Assembly: GCA_900551775.1 (NCBI GenBank)
Contig: URXI01000280.1
Location: 1 to 5,633, forward strand
Length of the DNA: 5,633 nucleotides
From: an uncultured Eubacterium sp.
GTDB lineage: Bacteria; Bacillota; Clostridia; Peptostreptococcales; Anaerovoracaceae
Direction of reading: 5' to 3'
Shown: piece after piece, positions 1 to 4,848 of the stretch
How the letters are laid out: each line of letters starts with the position of its first letter
How positions within the stretch are numbered: the stretch's first letter is position 1
The notes under the pieces: model-generated
What the model saw: the letters and a program-made list of their open reading frames with translations, nothing else
Told to the model about the DNA's origin: nothing
Database searches by the model: none
Program-made: the position numbers and the translations under genes

Positions 1-1526
1 GCTGCGACGACGTCCTTTTCCAGGCGGAAGGAAGGAATCCCGTGCATCAGCATGCCGCCCGGACGGTCTGCTTTCTCAAAGACGGTGACAGGATAGCCCT
101 TTTGCGCCAGATAGAAGGCACAGCTCATACCGGCAGGCCCGGCGCCAATCACCGCAATCTTTTCCTCAAAAGGCTTATTCAGCTGATTGAGCATCTTTGG
201 AACATAACGGTTCTCGGCTTTCAGCTCCAACTGGGCGATGAAATCTTTGATATCGTCGATTGCCACTGGATCGTCGATCTCGCCTCTGGTACAGGCGTCC
301 TCACAGCGGCGGTTGCAGATTCTGCCGCAGACTGCCGGGAACGGATTCTCTTTTTTGATCAGCTTGAGAGCATCCATGTATTTCCCCTGAGCCGCCATTT
401 TGATGTACCCCTGCACGGCGATGTGTGCCGGACAGTTGGTCTTGCAAGGGGAAGTTCCCGTATCGTAACAGTTGATCTGGTTGTCGTCCCTGTAATTCGG
501 ACTCCACTTCTCCGGTCCCCACTTGACCGCATCAGGCAGCTCCCGCACCGGATATTCGATCGGCTCCTTGGCGCAGAGCTTCTGTCCCAGTTTGACAGCT
601 CCTGCCGGACAGTATTCCACACACTGGCCGCAGGCCACACACTTCTCTGTGTCCACTTTGGCGATGTAGCTGGACCTGGACATGTTCGGCGTATTGAAAT
701 ACTGTGACGTGCGCAGGGCATAGCAGGAACAGACGCAGCAGTTGCAGATGGCGAAGATTTTGTCCTCTCCGTCGATATTGGTAATCTGATGGACAAAACC
801 GTTGTCTTCTGCTCTCTGCAGAATCTCCATCACTTCGTCGATGTCGATGTAGCGGCCTTTGCCCGTCTCCACGATGTAATCCGCCATATCGCCGACGCCG
901 ATGCACATATCGTCTTCCAGATGGCCGCAGCCCTCACCCAAAACGCGGCGGGAACGGCGGCAGGAGCAGGCACCCACTGCATATTTGCCCTCGTACTTCT
1001 TCAGCCAGTGGGAAATATGTTCGATACTCAATGACTTCTGCTCTGTCGGAATGGCTTTTTCCACAGGAATGACGTGCATGCCGATTCCGGCTCCTCCCGG
1101 CGGCACCATGGGCGTGATCTTCTCAAGGGGCAAAAATGCCATCCGCTCGAACATCCGCGCCACCTCTGGATGGGTTTCCACCTGCTCTTTGTTCATGTTC
1201 ATGAACTCCGCGCAGCCCGGCACGAACATAGGCAGGACATACTGCTTATGATGGTCTGCGTTCTCCCAGTTGTACTCCAAAAGACCGATAACGCTCATCT
1301 CTTCCATCAGCTGGTGGGTCAGTTCCACACTTTTGCCGCACTTCTTTGCAATGGCTTCCGGCGTGGTCGGCACTCTTACCTTCATCGCCAAAGCCACTTC
1401 CGCCATCTCGTCTGTCACCACACAGGCCAGGCCGTAGTATTCCGGATCTTCTACGGTAACCTTATGCCCGATGCGGTCTGTAATCTTCTGACCGAGTTTT
1501 ATGATTAATTCTCTCTCTTGTGCCAT
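1..1526 (-). CDS. Fe-S/FAD oxidoreductase, GltD-like (3' end cut by window)
   Basis: Predicted cytoplasmic NAD(P)H-linked electron-transfer flavoprotein; 508 codons are visible and the C-terminus lies beyond position 1. Order of parts: an N-terminal region of about 180 residues without recognised motifs; a cysteine-rich section with CSCRR at 187-191, C200, C208 and CNCCVCSC at 261-268; a ferredoxin-type motif CVACGQCVEYCP at 296-307; the GltD-type N-terminal Fe-S domain with C353, C361, C365, C400, C404, C408 and C412; then the FAD dinucleotide-binding motif GAGPAG at 461-466 followed by the RPGGML segment. The rest of the FAD domain and the NAD(P)H domain should follow outside the window. 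Start: the ATG has GGAGG at 1535-1539, 8 nt upstream, inside hypB, and overlaps hypB by 22 nt, so translation is probably coupled. Family knowledge: GltD-like subunits pass electrons between NAD(P)H, FAD and Fe-S clusters. True glutamate synthase activity is unlikely because of the extra Fe-S modules and the hypB partner. The redox partner is unknown. Confidence 0.9.
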   Translation of the reverse strand, partial: MAQERELIIKLGQKITDRIGHKVTVEDPEYYGLACVVTDEMAEVALAMKVRVPTTPEAIAKKCGKSVELTHQLMEEMSVIGLLEYNWENADHHKQYVLPMFVPGCAEFMNMNKEQVETHPEVARMFERMAFLPLEKITPMVPPGGAGIGMHVIPVEKAIPTEQKSLSIEHISHWLKKYEGKYAVGACSCRRSRRVLGEGCGHLEDDMCIGVGDMADYIVETGKGRYIDIDEVMEILQRAEDNGFVHQITNIDGEDKIFAICNCCVCSCYALRTSQYFNTPNMSRSSYIAKVDTEKCVACGQCVEYCPAGAVKLGQKLCAKEPIEYPVRELPDAVKWGPEKWSPNYRDDNQINCYDTGTSPCKTNCPAHIAVQGYIKMAAQGKYMDALKLIKKENPFPAVCGRICNRRCEDACTRGEIDDPVAIDDIKDFIAQLELKAENRYVPKMLNQLNKPFEEKIAVIGAGPAGMSCAFYLAQKGYPVTVFEKADRPGGMLMHGIPSFRLEKDVVA

Positions 1527-2200
1527 GATTCGTTCCTCCATTCATCCACTTCTCGTCTCAGCCAATCGGCCCAGCGTTCAAAGCCTTCACCGGTCTTTGC
1601 CGACATGAAAAAAATCTCCGCCTTCGGATTCAGTTTGTGAATCCGTTCTCTGACAGCTGCTGTATCAAAATCATCAAAGACGCTTAAGGTATCGCATTTA
1701 TTGATCAGAACCACATCGCTGATCTGGAACATTAACGGATATTTCAGCGGTTTGTCATCTCCCTCCGGCACAGACAAAATCATCGCATTCTTGACGCTGC
1801 CTGTGTCAAACTCCGCCGGACAGACCAGATTTCCCACGTTTTCCAGAACGACCAGATCCAGGTCTTTCGCGCCGATTTCGGTGACGCCCTGCCGGGTCAT
1901 ATCTGCATCCAGATGGCACATGCCGCCAGTGTGAAGCTGAATCGTCTTTGCCCCCGTTTCTGAGATGGCTCTGGCGTCCACATCGGAGTCAATATCCGCC
2001 TCCATGACGCCGATCTTCATCTCGTCAGCCAGCATCTCTATGGTGCGCTTCAAAGTCGTCGTCTTCCCCGCCCCGGGAGACGACATCAGGTTTAGTAGGA
2101 AGGTCTTTTCCTCCTTCAGCTGCTGCCTCAGCTTTTCCGCATCCGCGTCGTTGTCTGCAAATACGCTCTGTTTCACCTCAATGATCTTGAAATCTTTCAT
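1505..2200 (-). CDS. hypB: HypB, GTPase for nickel insertion into metalloenzymes
   Basis: SIMIBI-class GTPase of 231 residues that, in known systems, works with HypA to deliver nickel to [NiFe]-hydrogenase precursors in the cytoplasm. Visible motifs: P-loop SSPGAGKTT at 40-48, the D/E-rich switch region EADIDSDVDA around 68-77, the HypB metal-site signature CHLDADM with C95 and H96, ENVGNLVCPAEFD at 120-132 with C127, and NKCD at 167-170 for guanine recognition. C95, H96 and C127 correspond to the G-domain metal ligands of characterised HypB proteins. The N-terminus has neither the CxxCGC high-affinity nickel motif of E. coli HypB nor a histidine-rich stretch, so it is the short form. Start: ATG at 2200 with an AGGGTGG-like ribosome site at 2208-2214. 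It is first in an operon with the Fe-S flavoprotein and has its own promoter and operator. No hypA or hydrogenase gene is in view, so its client enzyme cannot be told from this window. Confidence 0.95.
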   Translation of the reverse strand: MKDFKIIEVKQSVFADNDADAEKLRQQLKEEKTFLLNLMSSPGAGKTTTLKRTIEMLADEMKIGVMEADIDSDVDARAISETGAKTIQLHTGGMCHLDADMTRQGVTEIGAKDLDLVVLENVGNLVCPAEFDTGSVKNAMILSVPEGDDKPLKYPLMFQISDVVLINKCDTLSVFDDFDTAAVRERIHKLNPKAEIFFMSAKTGEGFERWADWLRREVDEWRNESWHKREN

Positions 2201-2227
2201 ACTCTTACCACCCTGTAACTTTCTTTC

Positions 2228-2240
2228 TTGGTCAGACCAA
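2228..2240. promoter_or_regulatory. FadR/GntR-type operator in the hypB leader
   Basis: Perfect 6-1-6 palindrome TTGGTCAGACCAA. Its core TGGTCAGACCA matches the FadR-type operator pattern TGGTNNGACCA and is identical to the core at 2341-2351. It lies about 20-30 nt downstream of the predicted hypB transcription start, where a bound repressor could block elongation or open-complex formation. The likely ligand-responsive binder is the adjacent GntR-family protein; this is inferred from family and position. Confidence 0.8.
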
Positions 2241-2265
2241 ACTCCATAACGATTGTTATACTATT

Positions 2266-2294
2266 AACATACATGATGAAATGCCTTTTGTCAA
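2266..2294 (-). promoter_or_regulatory. Predicted sigma-A promoter for hypB operon
   Basis: On the minus strand a perfect -35 TTGACA (2289-2294) is followed, after 17 nt, by TATGTT (2266-2271), a 4-of-6 match to the -10 consensus. Transcription would start near 2259, giving a leader of about 59 nt that contains the operator at 2228-2240. A better-looking TATAAC at 2255-2260 has no acceptable -35 at the right distance, so I prefer the first pair. Confidence 0.6.
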
Positions 2295-2310
2295 CCAGTA
2301 TAGAGGAATC

Positions 2311-2339
2311 TTTACAAATATTCTGAACTGTGATATTAT
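2311..2339 (+). promoter_or_regulatory. Predicted sigma-A promoter for the GntR regulator
   Basis: The -35 TTTACA (2311-2316) and -10 TATTAT (2334-2339) are 17 nt apart, and a TG at 2331-2332 gives an extended -10. The predicted start near 2346 falls inside the palindrome at 2341-2351, which is the usual layout for autorepression. The promoter also shows that the upstream in-frame ATG at 2281 cannot be the main start. Confidence 0.7.
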
Positions 2340-2340
2340 A

Positions 2341-2351
2341 TGGTCAGACCA
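2341..2351. promoter_or_regulatory. FadR/GntR-type operator over the regulator's start site
   Basis: Perfect 5-1-5 palindrome TGGTCAGACCA directly after the -10 box, covering the predicted transcription start. It repeats the core of the operator at 2228-2240; the two centres are 112 bp apart, one near each divergent promoter. Occupancy by the regulator encoded just downstream would shut off its own transcription (inference). Confidence 0.8.
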
Positions 2352-2360
2352 GAACAGTAT

Positions 2361-2367
2361 GGAGGTG
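2361..2367 (+). promoter_or_regulatory. Ribosome binding site deciding the TTG start
   Basis: GGAGGTG sits with GGAGG ending 8 nt before the TTG at 2374. The in-frame ATG codons at 2281 and 2359 have no such site. The first is also upstream of the promoter, and the second is only about 13 nt after the predicted transcript start. Confidence 0.75.
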
Positions 2368-2373
2368 CGTATT

Positions 2374-3084
2374 TTGAAATTCGAGAGCCTGAAAAGACCT
2401 ACAATCAAAGAAGTATTTATCGATAAGATGGAGTCCATGATTCTCTCCGGAGAACTCGCCGTAGGAGAAAAGCTACCCCCGGAGCGGGCCATGGCAGAAG
2501 AAATGAATATCAGCAAGACCGCCGTCCACGACGGTCTGAAGGATTTGGAACGTTTCGGCTTTGTCAAATCGGTTCCCAAACAGGGTACTTTTGTGGCTGA
2601 TTATGTGGAAACCGGGTCGCTGGAAACTTTGACCGAAATCATCAAATATAATAACAATCAGATGGACGCCCAGACGTACCGTTCCATATTGGAACTGCGC
2701 CTGGTACTGGAACCCCTGGCTTTTGAGCAATTTGTACAGAGAGCCGCGCCGGCAGACTACGAAAAACTCCAGGAACTTTTTGATTTTGCCGCGGAGATTC
2801 CGGCAGACACCTTGCACGCCGGCCAGTGGGCTGACGCAATGTTCACCTACCACCACTTTATCTATATCAAGTCGGGCAACAATCTGTTTTCCCTGATCTA
2901 TAACACATTCAGGCAGGTATCCCTCCTGCACTTCAAGAAATACTGCGAGACCAGCGGCAGCCGGGCTTTCGACACTGTCACTACAATCCACCAACATCTT
3001 CTCGCAGGCGACGGAGCCGCCGCAGGTTTCATTTTGATGGAGGAGATTCGCCGCTACTGCCAATTGACAGGACTGGAGCTATAG
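2374..3084 (+). CDS. GntR/FadR-family transcriptional regulator (FCD domain)
   Basis: DNA-binding regulator of 236 residues, normally a cytoplasmic dimer. Residues about 6-77 form the GntR winged helix: KEVFIDKMESMILSGEL, then KLPPERAMAEEMNIS, the recognition helix SKTAVHDGLKDLE (47-59) and the wing VPKQGTFVADY. Residues about 100-230 fit the FCD ligand domain: RSILELRLVLEPLAFE near its start, then a YHHFIYIKSGNN segment and LLAGDGAAA. Aligned by eye, most of the Asp/His metal ligands usual in FCD domains are not in place, so the ligand mode may differ. The recognition helix has K48 and H52 where FadR proteins usually have Arg. The TTG start is chosen from the ribosome site at 2361-2367 and the promoter position. 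It is divergent from hypB with FadR-type palindromes on both sides, so it is probably a repressor of itself and of hypB-flavoprotein. The effector is unknown; organic acids or acyl-CoA are typical of the family. Confidence 0.9.
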   Translation: MKFESLKRPTIKEVFIDKMESMILSGELAVGEKLPPERAMAEEMNISKTAVHDGLKDLERFGFVKSVPKQGTFVADYVETGSLETLTEIIKYNNNQMDAQTYRSILELRLVLEPLAFEQFVQRAAPADYEKLQELFDFAAEIPADTLHAGQWADAMFTYHHFIYIKSGNNLFSLIYNTFRQVSLLHFKKYCETSGSRAFDTVTTIHQHLLAGDGAAAGFILMEEIRRYCQLTGLEL

Positions 3085-3103
3085 GGAGGTAAAGAAAATG
3101 TAA
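3085..3103 (+). promoter_or_regulatory. Ribosome site with ATG immediately followed by TAA
   Basis: A GGGAGG ribosome site (3084-3089) overlaps the last base of the regulator's TAG stop and lies 8 nt before an ATG at 3098-3100. The next codon is TAA (3101-3103), so this well-placed start makes only one amino acid. The downstream membrane-protein frame is shifted by one base relative to this ATG. Either it is a start-stop element, or one base was lost or changed here, or the read is wrong. Confidence 0.6.
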
Positions 3104-3117
3104 ATATCATCGCCGTC

Positions 3118-3630
3118 TTGCTCTGCATCGTACTGATTGCCTGCCTGGCATTCAGCGTCCGTCATATCTATCAGCTGCGGCACTACATCGACCGTTCTGT
3201 ATACCAGAGCCTCGATGGTATCAACGATCAGCTTACGGCGTTGGATGAAGAATTAGAGGACGCGGATGCTGATTCCATCACCAGGCCGCAGCTCAAAGAA
3301 CTCATTGACGATTTCTATTACGGATGTTACAGCAACGCCATGGCGATCAAAGAATTCAAACGTGCACGTCAAATGTACGCCAAATACGACGTCTTTGATG
3401 TCGGGCTCTATTCTCAATGGCTGAAATTCGAATATACAGATCACGAGGACACGCTGACACCTGCGGTAAGGAAAAAAATCTTCTCTTCGCTCAGCGAAAT
3501 CTGTAATGCCTGGGACGACTGCCTCGCTCATAGCAGTCCCAATTACGACTTCAAAAGCGATCCGAGAAACATCGCCGCCAAAATAGAGAAGGTCAATAAT
3601 ATCGCGGACGAATATATGGACGAACTGTAA
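3118..3630 (+). CDS. Small single-pass membrane protein of unknown function
   Basis: I do not recognise this gene. From the first usable in-frame start (TTG, 3118) it gives 170 residues: a hydrophobic stretch at 1-14, a basic patch RHIYQLRHYIDR at 15-26, an acidic and possibly coiled segment (INDQLTALDEELEDADADS), then a hydrophilic mostly helical-looking domain rich in Tyr, Asp and Lys. Reading the same frame from 3100 adds VNIIAV and gives a full 20-residue membrane span, which suggests the original start was near 3098-3103, next to the strong ribosome site. No ATG, GTG or TTG exists in frame there. LIAC at residues 6-9 resembles a lipobox, but the hydrophobic run continues past the Cys, so a membrane anchor is likelier. 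It follows the regulator gene by 33 nt in the same frame and is probably co-transcribed with it. Its role is unknown. The N-terminus is uncertain and the gene may be damaged. Confidence 0.6.
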   Translation: MLCIVLIACLAFSVRHIYQLRHYIDRSVYQSLDGINDQLTALDEELEDADADSITRPQLKELIDDFYYGCYSNAMAIKEFKRARQMYAKYDVFDVGLYSQWLKFEYTDHEDTLTPAVRKKIFSSLSEICNAWDDCLAHSSPNYDFKSDPRNIAAKIEKVNNIADEYMDEL

Positions 3631-3657
3631 GACTGCCTCCGGTGCAAAGCCGCTCAA

Positions 3658-4458
3658 TCACCTCCGATAATACGGCAGCAGATGTTCGCGAATCATCTTG
3701 TCGATATAGGGGCTGCTGCAATTGCCCTTTGCATCATCCTGGGTGATGATCAGATTTCTGCCGATGTGAAAGCCCAGCTTTTGATACCAATATAGCTTGT
3801 CCGCGTTATGCTTGCAATATTTTTCTTTCGTCAGCATGCCCAGATGTTCCCCCAGCTTGACCTCCCCATTGGGCAGATCAAAGGTGAAATCCGGCTGCAG
3901 CGGCCATTCATCTTCCTCATAGCGTGGAAAGTCTTTTTCGTAGGAAAAGGGAATTCCATAGCTGGTCAAGGCATTGGTGATGATGACTTCAGATTTTGAT
4001 CGCACCATCAGTCCGCAGTTTGTCTCATGGATGTGCTTTTCCGGATCAAAGTGGTATTGAATGGGCTTGCCCTCTTCATCCAGAGTTTGCGCGCTGCCCA
4101 AGGCAGCGACGGCATCGTGATAGCTTTTAGACAGCTGCCTCATCACATCCGTAAAAGCGTTGGGCTGATATTGCTCTTTTAATTTCTGCAGCGCCTTTGT
4201 GTTCTTTTCAGCGGCAGTCAGCGTTCCCTCACTGACTCTTTTGTCAAGCAGCGCCTTGATCAAGTCTTTCTGATTTGAGATATTAGACTGCCGAACACCT
4301 CCTTCTACTCTCTTCTGGTGGTAAAAAGCAGTCTTACCCTTCCTCTGCTTACTGCACAGCGATCCTTCAGGGCATCTCTTCAATGTCTGTTTACTTTTCT
4401 TTGCCAAAATACGCTGTAGAAATATCTCTGCATCTATAAATTCCAAAAAATCTTCCAT
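3658..4458 (-). CDS. PD-(D/E)XK-like nuclease-fold protein
   Basis: Hypothetical protein of 266 residues that resembles a Firmicutes family of uncharacterised proteins with a C-terminal restriction-endonuclease-like fold. N-terminal part: a helical region, then PEGSLCSKQRKGKTAFYHQKR (30-50), which fits that family's G-x-L plus basic/aromatic strand pattern, and a Lys-rich helical stretch to about 120. C-terminal part: VRSKSEVIITNAL with E157, GIPFSYEKDF, LQPDFTF with D190, GEHLGML with E204 and H205, then a YWYQKLGF helix and NLIITQDD. E157, D190 and E204 are candidate metal ligands; the Lys of the classic motif is absent after E204, although E199-V-K201 nearby would also fit. The usual aromatic-Trp before EHLG is replaced by K-L-G. 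Start: ATG at 4458, preceded by AGGAGGT (4465-4471, 7-nt gap); the longer frame to 4542 is upstream of the promoter. It ends 27 nt from the convergent membrane-protein gene, with no clear terminator between. Target and role are unknown. Confidence 0.75.
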   Translation of the reverse strand: MEDFLEFIDAEIFLQRILAKKSKQTLKRCPEGSLCSKQRKGKTAFYHQKRVEGGVRQSNISNQKDLIKALLDKRVSEGTLTAAEKNTKALQKLKEQYQPNAFTDVMRQLSKSYHDAVAALGSAQTLDEEGKPIQYHFDPEKHIHETNCGLMVRSKSEVIITNALTSYGIPFSYEKDFPRYEEDEWPLQPDFTFDLPNGEVKLGEHLGMLTKEKYCKHNADKLYWYQKLGFHIGRNLIITQDDAKGNCSSPYIDKMIREHLLPYYRR

Positions 4459-4478
4459 GGCCTCACCTCCTATACTTA

Positions 4479-4507
4479 AATATACCATAAATGTAATTAT
4501 TTTACAA
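4479..4507 (-). promoter_or_regulatory. Predicted promoter for the nuclease-like gene
   Basis: On the minus strand, -35 TTGTAA (4502-4507, 4 of 6) and -10 TATATT (4479-4484, 5 of 6) are separated by 17 nt, with TGG directly before the -10 forming an extended -10. The start near 4472 leaves only about 14 nt of leader and puts AGGAGGT almost at the 5' end of the transcript. This supports ATG 4458 over the upstream in-frame ATG codons. Confidence 0.55.
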
Positions 4508-4531
4508 TATATCATGTGATGTCTTTTCCAA

Positions 4532-4782
4532 ATTTTCGGCAAACCGGCGTAAATTGGCTTTTAGCGGTGTGCAAGCGCCGTTTTTTGCTGGCGTGAGTCT
4601 ACTCTGCAGGCAGTCTCTTGCTCAAATGTATGGATTTGCGGCAAAAACTGATCATTTTATGCAAAGTTAACTTATTACATAGAATTAAATTGCTCGCAAA
4701 ACATTGAGAATCCCTTCAAATTCGGCAAAAAAACGGCGCTATGTATAGAAAAAAGTGTATTTTGCGCCGGATGTTCCAAAAT
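4532..4782. repeat. Imperfect inverted repeat pair, possible small mobile-element remnant
   Basis: The left arm (4532-4590) and the reverse complement of the right arm (4723-4782) share one layout: ATTTT, 7 nt, CCGGCG, 24 nt, then AGCGCCG plus a run of six or seven T and GC(T/C)G. By eye about 36 of 59 positions agree, with the matches concentrated in ATTTT, CCGGCG and AGCGCCGTTTTTT. The 132-nt middle (4591-4722) has no coding frame that I can support. Each arm can itself fold, because CGGCG pairs with CGCCG before the T run, so each arm could also act as a terminator-like hairpin pointing inward. A MITE-like or decayed insertion-sequence origin is inference. No convincing target-site duplication was found. 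Confidence 0.45.
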
Positions 4783-4783
4783 C

Positions 4784-4807
4784 AAAGCCCTATAAAAAGC
4801 CCTCTAA
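4784..4807. repeat. Two tandem 12-nt units
   Basis: AAAGCCCTATAA is followed directly by AAAGCCCTCTAA, an 11-of-12 match. It lies between the right inverted arm and the glnS terminator. Function unknown; possibly a replication-slippage product. Confidence 0.5.
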
Positions 4808-4810
4808 ATA

Positions 4811-4841
4811 GAAAAACTGCCGCACAGTGGTGCGACAGTTT
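4811..4841 (-). terminator. Rho-independent terminator of glnS
   Basis: Read on the minus strand, AAACTGTCGCAC and GTGCGGCAGTTT form a 12-bp stem with one T-G wobble around a CACT loop. The stem ends in a run of five T, then CTATTT. It begins 8 nt after the glnS stop codon. The plus-strand side lacks a clean T run, so it is chiefly a one-way terminator. Confidence 0.9.
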
Positions 4842-4848
4842 ACATATT

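Larger units (their letters stand above)
4459..4848. other. 390-nt intergenic region
   Basis: Between the nuclease-like gene and glnS, both on the minus strand, no protein-coding frame is supported. The stretch holds, left to right, the ribosome site and promoter of the nuclease-like gene, the inverted arms at 4532-4782 with an AT-rich middle, a 12-nt tandem repeat and the glnS terminator. The open frame starting at 4741 on the plus strand mostly runs antisense to glnS and lacks a ribosome site. Confidence 0.7.

Noticed and set aside
42..707. Long plus-strand open frame at the left edge
   Set aside because: It lies antisense to the flavoprotein gene, whose Cys motifs and FAD site fix the real frame; its translation shows no family motif.
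2281..2373. N-terminal extension of the regulator from ATG 2281
   Set aside because: It would cover the regulator's own promoter and operator, and has no ribosome site; the winged helix begins only after 2374.
2256..2579. Minus-strand open frame over the divergent region
   Set aside because: Antisense to the regulator's DNA-binding domain and overlapping both promoters; no ribosome site or recognisable motif.
3082..3084. TAG as a pyrrolysine codon joining the two plus-strand genes
   Set aside because: No pyrrolysine machinery or insertion element is visible, the regulator is complete at this point, and a ribosome site follows directly.
3631..3657. Bidirectional terminator between the convergent genes
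   Set aside because: Only a 3-bp CGG/CCG pairing and no T run are visible.
4459..4542. Upstream in-frame start of the nuclease-like gene
   Set aside because: The extra residues overlap a good promoter, whereas ATG 4458 has an ideal AGGAGGT site.
4563..4586. Plus-strand terminator-like hairpin CGGTG/CGCCG plus six T
   Set aside because: The stem is short and no plus-strand gene ends nearby; it is better explained as part of the left inverted arm.
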